Part shown: in pieces, positions 1 through 11,535 of the stretch
Layout: each line of letters starts with the position of its first letter
Numbering within the stretch: position 1 is the stretch's first letter
Assembly: GCF_000346465.2 (NCBI RefSeq)
Contig: NC_034014.1
Span: 22,082,522 to 22,146,521, forward strand
Length of the DNA: 64,000 nt
Direction of reading: 5' to 3'
Origin: Prunus persica
Lineage: Eukaryota > Streptophyta > Magnoliopsida > Rosales > Rosaceae
Translations under genes and position numbers: made by a program
Notes under the pieces: model-generated
What the model was told of the DNA's origin: nothing
Database searches by the model: none
The model's input: the letters and a program-made list of their open reading frames with translations, nothing else

Positions 1-27
1 TTTTTTTTAAAAAAAAATTATTTAAAT

Positions 28-153
28 ATAAGCGATAGTCTAAACTAGAGAAAGAGTAGGTTTTTTACACATACACTACTGTGATACTATGAGATTCGAA
101 CATGAGACAACTAGTTTGCAAGTTAAAGTCCTTTTCCATTAGACTGTCACCTT
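28..153 (-). mobile_element. SINE-like repeat, copy A
   Basis: The minus strand carries a tRNA-like internal promoter box (GTTCGAATCTC type, seen as GAGATTCGAAC on the plus strand near 90-100). It ends in a conserved tail containing AGTCTAAACT / CGATAGTC and then an A/T run at the window edge. The same core recurs at 2298-2440 (same orientation) and 46711-46870 (opposite orientation), which shows a dispersed family. Its boundaries are approximate. Confidence 0.5.
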
Positions 154-2297
154 TAATTAATACTTAATTTTGAATTTCTGAATGTAACTATTTTTTTCAT
201 ACAAACGATATTAAAAGAGGAGGAATTCAAACACTGAACCTCAAATGACTCTAGATTAGTTAAGACAGAATTATAAAAGCACTAGATGCAATGCATTTTT
301 TGAATTTGAAATGCATTTATTAAATTTCCCTCTTATGCAGATATTAACTTAAAGTTGAATGAGTCAATTGAACTAATATCTTATATGTTTGGATTTAAAC
401 TCGCTATTTCTGTTAACAAATTTGAACATGAGAATTCTTTCAACATTAATAAGAAAATTATCGCCAAATTAGCTAGTTGGTAAAAAGAACAATTTGTAAA
501 TTACTCGAACCCCGAAACTATATTACTTAAGGATTGATACCTTAATTAGCATAAAAATTATCACTATGGAAGTGTCAAAAAACTGCACACGAGGACAAGA
601 ACAAATTACAAAATATGAAAAATGATCTTATCTCATCTGTAACCATGCACACCTCATATCTGCCCAAATCACCAGTCAAATATGCTTTTTAAGTTTTTAT
701 CATGACATAAATAAAATAAAACATGATTTGCCGAAAGTAGTGTGTCCACAAGTCAATTAGTCGCCCGACACTTCAATTTGGACTGGTTGACTGGAGAGTC
801 CAACTCTTTGTTAGTAGCTCGAAGCAGCAGTACCCTAATTACCATTTGTAATAAAACATGTCATTTCAATTAAAAATAATTGGGTGAAGAAGCTACTGTG
901 CTGTGATGGGGTAGTGGGTTTGAAAACTTGACCTCTGAAACAATGAAATGGATAGAGACCCAAATGGGTGCGTTAGCTCACCTACCTTGGCTTTATCACC
1001 AACAATCCAGGACCCACTAGAAAGTGATCGCACATTATAAACGCTCGGATAAAATTATACAGATCAACCAACAAAAGGTAGTCCAACTATGTTAAACAAC
1101 ACACATAATGTTCAATGTATTTTACATTCAATTCCATTCTGGTAAACGCCACTCTTTTGTTTTTTTAAAGTGAAGTGAAATTCAAATTTGAGTGTAAGGG
1201 AACGAATTTATTATCATGATTACTTAAGTACTATTAAGCCATTGGGTTAAAGTAAAAGCTAAGTTTCAAAATCCAATTGGGTCCATGTTGGTGGGTCAAG
1301 TCAAGAGCATCTACCTTTAAGCATATGGGTATGCTTATGTGCATTTGAGGCATGCTGTAGCAGATGGCTTCATGCTCACTCAGGTTTAACCTAAAGGACA
1401 CATTTGCACAAGTGTAGGCACATTCTAGGGTTTCATTTTTTAATAAGTCAACTTGGGAAACATGAGAGTTTCGACAGCTTCGAACCCCAAACAACTGAGT
1501 CTTCACGGCGACGTTTCAGAGCTTGTTTTTTACCTGCATCATGCATGGCTGCTTTGTTCAACTTCCTAGACGGGGGATATCCAATGTTGCCTCATCAGCT
1601 ATGGGGGTATGCTCCCTGAAAAGTAAATGGTTGGAACCATAATGTGTTTATTAGATCCATGACAGTGTAGTTGGAACCAATGCTGCCTAATTTCTCACTA
1701 AATAATTTGGCATGGATCAAGATCACTCATCGTAGAGCTTAACCAATAATCACTCATATTTAAATACATAATCTTATTTATTGATAGCCCGACAACACAA
1801 TTTTAACGTCCCTTGTTATGAAACATTCCAATATCGAATTATTAATTACTTAACGTCCCTTGTTAAGTAAATCCAGACCCATATCATTAATGTCCAGTAG
1901 TTATCATTTTGATCATAAATCGTAAGTAAAATAAACGTAATCACACAGTTGTTATATCTTTACTATAAAATCATACCAATTACTATTTGTTGTCGTTTTC
2001 CACAATATATATAGTATACAATATTATTTTTGCAATCTATATTCTATACCATTAAGCTCCACGCCACCTGTTTTAGGAATTGAATAAAATAAATTCACAA
2101 CTGCAATCCAACAAAAGGTTATTCTTCTAAGAAGATCCTCCTCTATCTCAATCCCACACAAATGTCTCATTGGGTTCTAATTCTTTTTCTCATCCATGCA
2201 TGTGTATCTAAAAATTTACAAGCAATTCAATTCACCAGATTATATGGTCATCTAATCATCATGTATAAAAAGAAAAGAAAAAAAAAACTAGTGTTGA

Positions 2298-2440
2298 GTT
2301 TTTTTTAAGTACTAGTGATAGTCTAAATTATATATGAAAATGAGATTTCTCATACACAAACAAAATTAATATGCCATGAGAATTCGAATATGAGACATCT
2401 TATCTGCACGTCAATGTCCTTTATCACTAAACTAACCCCT
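2298..2440 (-). mobile_element. SINE-like repeat, copy B
   Basis: This is a second, more diverged copy of the family at 28-153. GATAGTCTAAA is followed by a CATACACA tract, then ATGAGAATTCGAA, then ATGTCCTTTATCACTAAACT, in the same order and spacing. The T run at its left edge corresponds to a minus-strand poly(A) tail. It is non-coding. Confidence 0.5.
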
Positions 2441-3221
2441 GTTGATTCTTAAATTGACCCCAACCAAACTTTTTCCAATCCTTGCTCCTCAAGCTGGCAT
2501 CAATTAGCAACACCATCCCAAATTCCCATCCTTTCCAAACATCACATTGTTTGCATCAATTTGCAAGATAAACATCAATTCCCAACCTCCAATAGAACAT
2601 GTCCTTATTCCAATGTCCCAAAAAAAAAAAAAAAAAAAAAAAGACACCAAAAAACCATAGTAGTAAATGAATCTTCACCCTTTCCCACCTTCTAGAAAAA
2701 ATACAATGGCCCTAGTTGGCAACAATAATCAATAACAAAAGAAAATTTGACCCAGAAATTGTTGTTTTGCTTTTGTGCTAAGTTCCAACTTACTACTAAT
2801 TATATTGCCGCTTTCTACTAAAAAGCCAAAACCGAATCACGTTTCATTTGCTCACATAGTAATAATATCTTCCCTCCATAATCTCTTCTTCTGCCCTTTT
2901 CACAATTTCAGTCCCTCTTCTTCTCTCACAAAATCCAAAAAGATGAAACAATAAAGCACCTTCCATGTGAGCCCTTTGAAAATTGAAGCCCTTCTAAATT
3001 ATCCCTCCCTCCCTCCATTTAAATCCCTATCTCGGTCTCTCTCATTGCCTCCTCCTACAACATGTCACCATCTTCCTCCATGCACAAACACAGTAACCCC
3101 CCACCTCTAAAACCCAAACCCAACCGTTATGCTTCAACCTATAAACATATGCTTCCTTCTTCGCTGTCTCTGATCAAACCTTAATTTGGTTCTCCATTTT
3201 TTTTGTTTCTTTTAACTAAAG

Positions 3222-6200
3222 ATGAGACATTTACCTCTAAAATCTCTTTTAGTGCTGTTTGCCGTACACCTATGCGTATCATCGGTGATGGCCTCTTTGG
3301 CCGGAGATACCCAGACCTTGATTCGGGTCAAGGCTAAACTTTCCGACCCGGATGGAAAACTCGACGATTGGGTTCCCAACAGCGACCACAATCCCTGCAA
3401 TTGGACGGGGATTACGTGTGAACCAAACACCCACACTGTGCTTGCTGTGAACATTTCCGGGCTGGGTATTGCCGGCGGGTTTCCATACGGGTTTTGTCAT
3501 ATTCGGACCCTCCGAAACCTCTCTGTGTCTTTTAACTCCATCAACGGCTCTCTCCAAACCCAGACCCTCTCCCTCTGCTCGCACCTTCAAGTTCTGGAAC
3601 TGGAATCTAACTACATCGTCGGAGAGTTGCCGGAGTTCTCGCCGGACTTCACCGATTTACAGGTCCTGGACCTCCAAAGCAACAACTTCTCCGGCGATAT
3701 TCCGGCGAGTTTCGGCCGGCTTCCCTCGCTCAAGGTTCTACTCCTCTCCCAGAACTTGCTCAACGGTTCAATTCCGAGTTTCTTGTGCAATCTGACCGAG
3801 TTGACTCGCTTGGCACTGGCTTACAATCCCTTCAAGCACGCTGTGTTACCTTCAGAGATCGGAAACTTAACAAAGCTCGAGACCCTCTTCATCCCCCAAT
3901 CCAACGTCAAGGGCCAAATACCAGACTCGATCGGGAACTTAGTCTCTCTCAAGAGCCTCGACCTGTCTCAAAATTCTCTAACTGGCGTGTTGCCTGAGAG
4001 CATTGGAAGGCTGAGAAGCGCGTTTGAGATCGAGCTGTTTACAAATCACCTGTTCGGCGAATTGCCTGAGAGCATCGCAAACTTGAGTTCTCTACGATAC
4101 TTGGATTTGTCGCTGAACGCTTTCACTGGCAAATTGTCTGAGAAAATTGCAGGGATGCGTTTAGTTTCTTTGAATCTCAACGACAATTTTCTCCAAGGCG
4201 AAGTTCCTCAAATCTTAGGCTCCAACCCGATACTTCGGCAGCTCAAGCTCTTCAACAACAGCTTTTCCGGTTCGCTACCGGAAAATCTCGGCCGATATTC
4301 AGATTTGGACGATTTGGATGTCTCCACTAATAAATTTACCGGCGAGTTGCCCAAGTACCTCTGCTACAAGAAAAAACTCACGAGACTCGTCGCATTCAGT
4401 AACCAGTTCTCTGGTAACTTGCCTGATACATTAAGCGAGTGCGATTCTCTCGGCTACGTTCGAATCGAACACAACGAATTCAGCGGCGTCGTTTCTGACA
4501 AGTTTTGGGGTCTGCCTCTGCTTACTTTTCTTCAAATCAACAACAACAGGTTCAACGGCACCTTTTCGCCTTCGATTTCCGCTGCCAATGGTCTCACGAC
4601 GCTTCTAATTTCCGGCAACCAGTTTTCCGGCGGTATTCCGCCGGAGATGTGCAAGCTTTCTGATCTCGCGAAGCTCGACCTCAGTAAAAACCAGTTCTCC
4701 GGCGACTTGCCGCTTTGCATAACGGAGTTGAAGAAGTTGCAGAAGCTTAAGATGCAAGAAAACATGTTCTCTGGACAGATTCCGAGTCAAGTGAGTTCGT
4801 GGACCGAATTGATCGAGTTGAACCTAGCCAGTAACCAGCTCTCGGGTTGGATCCCACCCGAGCTCGGGGACTTGCCGGTGCTGAATTACTTGGATCTCTC
4901 TGAAAATTTTCTCACGGGCGAGATTCCGGTGGAGTTAACTAAGCTCAAGCTCAACCAGTTCAACGTTTCAAACAACAAACTGTACGGAAAGATTCCTTCC
5001 GGGTTCAATTACGAACTCTATGTCTCGGGTCTAATGGGCAACCCGAATCTATGCAGTCCGGATCTCAAGCCCATGCCAACCTGCTCCAAACCCAAATCCG
5101 CTGCCCCATTTCTGATAGTCATTTTATCCGTCTGCGTTTTATTGCTAGTCGGGTCTCTCGCTTGGTATTTGAAACTCAGATCCAAAGCATTTGGCGGTAA
5201 AACCAAGAGGCTTTACCGGGTCACCACATTCCAGCGGGTCGGGTTTAACGAAGAGGAGGTGATGTCGTCTTTAACGAAAGAGAATCAAATTGCGACGGGC
5301 GGATCGGGTCATGTTTATAGGGTGAAGCTGAAAACGGGCCAAACTGTGGCGGTTAAGAAGCTGTGGGGCGGGTCAAGGGAACCCGAAACTGAGGGCGTTT
5401 TCCGATCCGAAGTGGAGACGTTGGGTCGGATTCGCCATGGCAATATCGTAAAATTGATGTTTTGTTGTAGCGGTGAGGATAGTAGAATCTTGGGTTACGA
5501 GTACATGGAGAATGGGAGCTTGGGCGATTGCCTGCACGGAGAGAAGGTCGGGGCGTTGGAGGATTGGGCCAAGAGATTCGAAATTGCGGTCGGGTCGGCC
5601 CATGGGCTGGCATATCTGCACCACGATTGTGTTCCTGCTATCGTGCACCGGGATGTGAAGAGCAACAACATACTTTTGGATGAGGACTGGACCCCACGGT
5701 TGGCTGATTTTGGACTGGCCAAGACTTTGCAAAAGGACGTGGCGGCTGGCTGTGGTGCCATGTCAAGGATTGCTGGGTCCTACGGCTACATTGCTCCTGG
5801 TGAGTCGTTTTTATTCTTTTGTTGGGGTTTTCTGGTTGGTTGCTAACTTTTGCTTTTTTAGGTTTGTAATTAGATTCTCTGGCTCATGTGATGGCAACTT
5901 TGGGACCCACTGTTGTTTTCATTTTAGGTTAAATTGAAATTAGAAACCATATGGTGCACAGATTAGATTGGCTGAATTTAAATATCATGCAATCAACTTC
6001 TTATGGCCTTGGTTTTGCTTAGTGTCTGGTCTTATTTGTTGATATTTATTATTGTCAAATGTTGTTGTCTGCCAACTGTTGGCACAAGTGGCTAAGCTCC
6101 TTGGAGAGCAACAAACGCTCTCTGCCAACATGGGTTCAAGGATGGATTCAGAAATTTTTCTTTCAGAGGTCAATGTCTAAAAGGTTAAAATTTTTTTATA

Positions 6201-6996
6201 CAAAATAGATTTTTATATTTTTTTATATTAAAAACCCTTAGTTTATTCAAACTAACAGTAACTAACCAAAATTAAACCTACTTGACAAAAAATAAAAATA
6301 AAAACCTCAAGAACTAATCAAGAAAAACATCAATATTCAACCCATAAAATAATATGCATCGCTATTTTATTCTACATCACTAGGTGGTACCCTGTTAAAT
6401 AATATGCATTATTCAAAACAAATCTTATCGACAATCTGCTTGTGTAAACTGTTGATATGTATGTCTTACATTAATCATTGTCGGTCACCCACGTACGTAC
6501 GCGTGTGACAACTATAACATTACCTTTACTTTTTATTATTGAGGTTCATTAAAGGGGTGTTTTAACTTATTCACTTGTGCTGTTTATCATGCTGGCAGAG
6601 TACGCATACACACTCAAGGTTACGGAGAAGAGTGATGTGTACAGCTTTGGCGTGGTGCTGCTAGAACTGATTACAGGCAAGAGGCCAAATGACTTGTCCT
6701 TTGGTGAGAACCAGGACTTGGTGAAGTGGGTTAGCGAGGCCGCCGTAGGTTCTCCTGAACGAGGAGAAGAAAACGGAGGTGACGGCAATGGTTGTTTCAA
6801 CGCGGATCTCAGCCAGATTGTTGATCCAAGGATGAACCTGTCGACATGCGATTACGATGAGATTGAGAAGGTTTTGATGGTGGCTCTTCTATGTACCTCA
6901 GCGTTCCCAATTAACAGGCCCTCCATGCGAAAGGTGGTCGAAATGCTCAACGATCGGAACCAATCTCGATCATTCAAAATGATGGCCCAAATTTAA
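3222..6996 (+). CDS. HSL2: LRR receptor-like kinase, HAESA-LIKE 2 type
   Basis: Two exons, 3222-5799 and 6599-6996, joined by a 799-bp GT-AG intron that splits the Glu of the APE motif; the product is 991 aa. Order: signal peptide (about 1-24), LRRNT cap with CNWTGITC, about twenty leucine-rich repeats, one membrane span (about 627-649), and a cytoplasmic Ser/Thr kinase. Visible kinase residues are Lys712 (VAVKK), HRD 809-811 and DFG 829-831, with IAPE at the splice. The family member HSL2 perceives IDA-type peptides with SERK co-receptors at the plasma membrane and drives organ abscission. Length and intron position fit that family. Oddities: the glycine loop reads ATGGSG instead of GSGGSG, so its first Gly is Ala691, and the usual LVYE hinge reads LGYE. 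Identity as HSL2 rests on motif-by-motif resemblance from memory; full catalytic activity is uncertain. Confidence 0.93.
6080..6180 (+). mobile_element. Possible SINE fragment inside the HSL2-like intron
   Basis: GTGGCTAAGCTCCTTGG followed about 45 bases later by GGGTTCAAGGAT resembles the A and B boxes of a tRNA-derived SINE. The match is weak and no clear tail or target-site duplication was found. Confidence 0.25.
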
Positions 6997-7231
6997 TACA
7001 ATTTTGTTGCATGGCTTGGTCTATGGGATTTTGTAAAGACAGATTGGTGTTGCTACCTTGGTTTAGACTCTTGTTCCTTTTGCAGTAATAATATAAGGTC
7101 TAAAAGAAAGAAAGGTTACGTATTTATCAAGCTTTGTGTCATATTTTTTTCTACTGTTTTCGTAAGAGCTATAAAGTATAAAGCGTGCTTACAGCTTACA
7201 TATTGGTTCACCTTTCCTTATCCAACATACA

Positions 7232-7525
7232 CTACTAAAAAAGGGCTCAAAAGAGACTCGAGGGTTATCAGTCTATTTTGCCTTTTTTAGGGACTGAAAA
7301 CAGTGCCTATTGTAGTATTAAGGACTGATGTATATCAATGTCTTTTAAAGGGGTTTTTTATTGATATTATGTCACTGATTATAAATCTCCGTGCCTAATT
7401 TTTGCAATGAGTCACACATTTTTGTAATACGCAATACATGTTAAAGTATTCTGTTAATGAAATACAGCCGTGCCTAATGCATTCCCTAGGCACTGAAGAC
7501 CAGTGCCTATTGACTTCTATAGTAG
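7232..7525. mobile_element. CACTA-like non-autonomous element or fragment
   Basis: The left end reads CACTACTAAAAAAGGG, a typical En/Spm end. The right side ends in TTCTATAGTAG, an imperfect inverse of it. A subterminal motif (GGACTGAAAACAGTGCCTATTG near 7289 and GGCACTGAAGACCAGTGCC near 7491) occurs near both ends. No transposase is encoded, and the last bases of the right end are mutated or missing. Confidence 0.4.
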
Positions 7526-7701
7526 GAAAAAAAAATAAAAATTGACACCTTTTTTCACTCCTGAGCAAGCGATTTTTACAAATAAAAGAATTGAAACACA
7601 AATTTCATACATTAGTGATTACTTGCGCTACATTTCTGGGACACTCACAATAATGAGAAACTACGAGAAATTTATAATTCCAACTTTGATTACAGAGGAA
7701 A

Positions 7702-8400
7702 TTACTTGCAAATGAAATGATCCTTCTTACTCTGCAATGATATTGCATTCTCCCATCCCTTCCCTTCTGTGCATTCCCTACAGATTGTGCAAGCGATAGT
7801 AGCCCTCTTTTTACCTGCTAACCAGTGAAATCATCAATCAAGCCACTCCAGAAAATGACAAACAAGGGAAACAAATCGTGCAAGTGCAAATATAACAACA
7901 GTTTTTGAAACCCAGATATTGGGACAAACCTACAGCATTGCATCATTTTTAGACTAATTCTTTGTTGTCAGTCTAGTATCTAAAGCAGTTGGAGAACAAA
8001 TGCCATTAAAGAAAAATCCTTTACCTTTGCCAATATCTTCAATATCAAATACTTTAACTGGGCATATTGCCATAAGTTTCTCAGCAACCTGATCTTCAAT
8101 ACTGAACATAACAAGATCAAACTTTACTTCTTATTGCTTTGATCTTCAGAGAGGTCTGCATTTTGTTTGGATTTCCACTCCATCTAAAAATACCTGAATC
8201 CGGATTGTAAGAGATCAAACAATCAAAATCAACAAACTCATGTAAGGCTTAAAAGTCAACGTCAATTGCAGACATACAGAAAAATCTATCTCAATTTGAA
8301 TGTTCAAAAGCACAAAGTGTATGATTCATATCACATATATGACTAATGTAATGTGACGAACCTCTTTGCAGAGCATTTGATGACACCACATCTTGCTACT
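7702..8400 (-). pseudogene. Pseudogene of RNA polymerase I/III subunit RPAC1 (AC40)-like
   Basis: Three minus-strand pieces look like exons of the alpha-like subunit shared by RNA polymerases I and III. The piece at 8025-8193 ends in CPVKVFDIEDIGK before a GT donor (GTAAAG). The piece from 7814 downward, after a CAG acceptor, reads KKRATIACTICRECTEGKG then WENAISLQSKKDHFICK and hits a stop at 7702-7704. A third possible piece lies near 8345-8390 (KQDVVSSNALQR). The middle piece also contains stops and needs a frame change. The family continues well past this stop, so the copy is broken. It keeps intron-like junctions, which suggests a duplicated gene fragment and not a retrocopy. Identification is from memory of the conserved C-terminal region. 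Confidence 0.58.
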
Positions 8401-8420
8401 TAGCCAATTATAAGAGGCAC

Positions 8421-8909
8421 TTCCAGCATCCAACAAAAAAAAGGCATTTACACTGAAGCAAGCAGCTAAGCTAACCAACTATGATTACACCATCAACTTA
8501 AACTCTGAAATTATGCATGGCTGCCAACCCAAGTTGTTTTGACCTCCAAACAAGGGAAAATCTCTCGAGACTGCAGGTACACATAAACATCTCAAGTCTC
8601 ATAAAATAGAACTCTACACTTAAACGAATAATATAATATGTTTTTCTTTTCATTAGAGATGACAAAAATAATGCATATATTCTTCAAACATCCAATTGTT
8701 GGAAAAATTAAATTAAATTAAATTAGGACCATGAGATAAAATTTGGCACAATGAGATGCATGAAAAATTCAGAAATTTGGTCTTGCATCTATTTATTACA
8801 AAACAGGGGACAAATTATCTAATAGATAAGCTAGACTACTCAACACAACCGCAAAAAGACTAAAATTTGGCATGTTTTGGTGCCAAACCAATGACTAAGC
8901 ATGTCATTA
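8421..8909. other. Intergenic stretch
   Basis: AT-rich DNA between the RPAC1-like pseudogene and the first Copia LTR. I see no gene, RNA or clear repeat in it. Confidence 0.5.
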
Positions 8910-9131
8910 TGTTGAAGTATAAGTGATTTAGCTGATATTAGTTTGTAATTAGTTTAACTTTACAGCTTTAAATGTGGGCCCTTGGATCACAGTCCAAGTG
9001 GACAACTAAGATGTAATCTTAGAATAGAAGAATGGATGGCTAGATTTGGATGATGTAAAGTGGGAATATCTTGTTCCCAACAGTGATGTGTGCACAGTAT
9101 GTGCGTGAATGAAGTAACAGAATACATTTTG

Positions 9132-9173
<42 letters not shown>

Positions 9174-9183
9174 AAATCTAACA
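8910..9183 (+). repeat. 5' LTR of the truncated Copia element
   Basis: It starts TGTTGAAG and ends CTAACA directly before the primer-binding site. It carries a CT dinucleotide run near its 3' end, which would be transcribed in the leader. The left boundary was chosen from the TG...CA rule and typical Copia ends, because no partner LTR exists to confirm it. Confidence 0.6.
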
Positions 9184-9283
9184 TGGCCTTAGAGCCAGGT
9201 TTGATCGCTTAACTCTGGGTGTTTGAATCTGTGAAAGAAGCGATTTGAGATTGAAGAAATTGCTTACAAGATCTGTGTCTAAC

Positions 9284-11153
9284 ATGGCTGGGTCTGAAGG
9301 AGGTGAGCTGAGAGCGCCAATTTTCAATGACGAGAACTATGAATTCTAGAGCATAAGAATGAAAACCATCTTCAAATCTCTTGGGTTATAGGAATTTGTT
9401 GAGAAGGGAGTAGAATGCTCAGATTCGAAGGGAGCTGATGCAAAGAAGAAAGAAAAAGAAGAATCAAACGATGCTGGGAAGATGACTCTCATAGAGGTGC
9501 TTATGAAGGATGCTAAAGCTTTGGGTCTGATTCAAGGAGCAGTTTTTGATGCGATTTTTCCTCGGATCTCTCACGAAGATACCTATAAGGGAGCTTGGGA
9601 TATCTTGATGCAAGAATTCCATGGTGATAAACAGGTCAGAAGTGTTAAATTACAAGGTCTTCGTAGGGAGTTTGAATATACAAGAATGAGAGATGATGAA
9701 TCACTATCTGTTTATCTTACAAGATTATTTGATATAATAAATCAAATGAGGAGCTATGGAGAGGAATTATCTAGACAACGAGTTGTTTAAAAGGTGTTAA
9801 TTAGTCTGCCATCAGCCTATGATTCTATCCGCTTTGTTATTGAACATTCGAAGGATTTGGATGTGATTGAGGTACAAGAAGTGGTAGCCTTTTTGAAGAG
9901 CTTTGAGTTAAGGCTAGATAGGCATTCTGAAAACAAAACTGAGAGAGCATTTACTAGTCTAAGTGTGAATCCCAAATCAGATAAGCCCACTGGAAATCAA
10001 AGTACTAAGGATCAGAAGAATTGGAAGGCAAAAGGTAACAAATGGGATAACAAATCCATTGATGGTCCTAGAAATACCTACAAGCACTATGGCAAAATGC
10101 CTTTTGGTGAGTGTCGATTTAAGGGCAAGCCAAAGTGCTACAACTGTGACAAGTTTGGTCATCTTGCAAGGGACTGTTATAGCAAGAAACCAGAAAAATC
10201 TGAGAAACTAGTGCAACAACTCAAGTATGCCACTCAGGTAGAATCTAACCCAACCATGTTTTATGCTAATAACAACTCCAATACTAGTGTAAAAGGATAT
10301 GAGGGTGTATGGTATATAGATAGTGGATGTAGTAACCATATGACAGGTAAGGAGGATCTACTTATTGATATTGACAAGACTGTGACTGCAAAGGTTGAAA
10401 TGAGTACTGGACAACCTTTTGAAGTGACTGGGAAAGGAAATCTGGTGGTTGAAACAAAAATAGGCAAGAGATACATCAAGAAGGTTATGCTGGTGCCTGG
10501 ACTGAAGGAAAACTTACTCAGCGTGGGTAAAATGATGGAGCATGGCTACTACTTGGTGTTTGGAGATCACAAGGTGGAAATTTATGATGACAGTTCATAC
10601 TCCAACATGGTTGCAAAGGTACAAATGAGAGGCAATCGAAGCTTTCCAGTGAAATTGTAGTCCAGAATACACACTACCTATAAGGTAAGTATGTGTCACT
10701 CTACAACTATGTGGCATAGGAGGTTGAGACATTTGAACATGAGCAGTTTGAAGCTGTTGCAGGAACAAGAAATGGTGGTGGGTTTACCAGAAATCAAAGC
10801 AGTTAAAGAAGTATGTGAGGGTTGTGTTCTAGGTAAACACTGCAGGGAGACATTTCCAAGGGCAGCTACTACTAGAGCATTCACTCCTCTAGAACTTATA
10901 CATAGTCATATATGTGGTCCAATGCAGACTGTCACAAAGGCAGGTAATAGGTACTTTCTTACCTTTATAGACTATTGTACTCGGATGTTCTGGATTTACT
11001 TTTTGAGATACAAGTCTGAATTATTCAATGTGTTTAAGAGATTTAAGGCCACTGTTGAACTGCAAAGTAGATATAAGTTGAGGAAATTGAGAAGTGACAG
11101 GGGAGGAGAGTATACATCCATTGAATTCAATAAATTCTGTCATATCCTCAAAG
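9284..11153 (+). pseudogene. Copia gag-pol polyprotein, interrupted and 3'-truncated
   Basis: The frame opens at ATG 9284 (MAGSEGGELRAPIF) and contains a UBN2-type gag. It then has a CCHC zinc knuckle (CYNCDKFGHLARDC near 10136) and an aspartic protease motif (DSGCSNHMTG near 10318). The pre-integrase HHCC region (HRRLRHLN ... CEGC) and the start of the integrase core (TFIDYCTR, LRSDRGGEYTS) follow. Nonsense codons sit at 9347 (TAG), 9389 (TAG), 9788 (TAA) and 10658 (TAG). No frameshift is needed: all segments lie in the same frame. The last integrase Glu, reverse transcriptase and RNase H are missing. It cannot make a functional polyprotein. Confidence 0.88.
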
Positions 11154-11329
11154 TGGTCTGGGGACTATGCTGGGTCAAGTCCTCTTGAGAGGCTAACTTG
11201 GCAGCTTTATGTCTCCTCGTTGAGGCTATGAGACGCTGTCTATCAAGTCGAGATGAAGAATCATCAGTAGTATCTCTGTGAGTCCTCTTCTTATCTAAAA
11301 AAACAATATTAAGTACAAACTCAGTAATG
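11154..11329 (-). other. Coding-like fragment of unknown origin
   Basis: On the minus strand about 45 codons (roughly 11161-11298) read without a stop and are rich in charged residues (for example DDSSSRLDRQRLIASTRR). No start, intron or known domain is recognised. It sits directly after the truncated end of the Copia element, so it may be the host or transposon sequence into which that element was joined. Confidence 0.25.
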
Positions 11330-11535
11330 AATTCAGTAGATGATCACTGAAACAAGAAACGAATTCAGTATACTACCACTGAAAAACGGAAATAAATTCG
11401 GTGGACTATCACTAAAAAACGGAAACAGATACGGTGGACTACCACTGAACAACGGAAACACATTCGGTAGATAGCCACTGAAAAACGGAAACAAATTTGG
11501 TGGACTATCATTGAACAAGGTAACGATTTCGGTGG
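11330..11535. repeat. 33-bp minisatellite
   Basis: About six imperfect tandem units of 32-33 bp share the core CGGTGGACTA(C/T)CACTGAA. Unit junctions fall near 11362, 11395, 11428, 11461 and 11494. Because 33 is a multiple of three, the minus strand stays open and encodes an 11-residue repeat with FPFFSGSPP as core. No gene context supports translation. Confidence 0.8.

Larger units (their letters stand above)
1..3221. other. Upstream intergenic DNA of the HSL2-like gene
   Basis: I see no convincing gene in this stretch. The short reading frames around 1234-1619 have no family signature and overlap on opposite strands, so I treat them as chance. It holds two SINE-like copies (about 28-153 and 2298-2440, listed separately) and a pure A tract at about 2622-2642. 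A TATA-like CTATAAACAT lies at about 3139-3148, some 80 bases before the HSL2-like start codon. A pyrimidine-rich leader (CTCCCTCCCTCC near 3003) precedes it. Confidence 0.6.
8910..11153 (+). mobile_element. Truncated Ty1/Copia retrotransposon
   Basis: The element begins with a putative 274-bp LTR (8910-9183, TGTTGAAG...AACA). A degenerate initiator-tRNA primer-binding site follows (TGGCCTTAGAGCC, where TGGTATCAGAGCC is usual). One reading frame then runs from 9284 through gag, zinc knuckle, protease, pre-integrase and part of integrase, and stops abruptly near 11153. Reverse transcriptase, RNase H and the 3' LTR are absent, so no second LTR was found to date it. A CT microsatellite (about 9133-9172) lies inside the LTR. 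Confidence 0.85.

Noticed and set aside
11330..11535. CRISPR-like array
   Set aside because: Units are contiguous tandem repeats of 33 bp without unique spacers, in a plant nuclear context.
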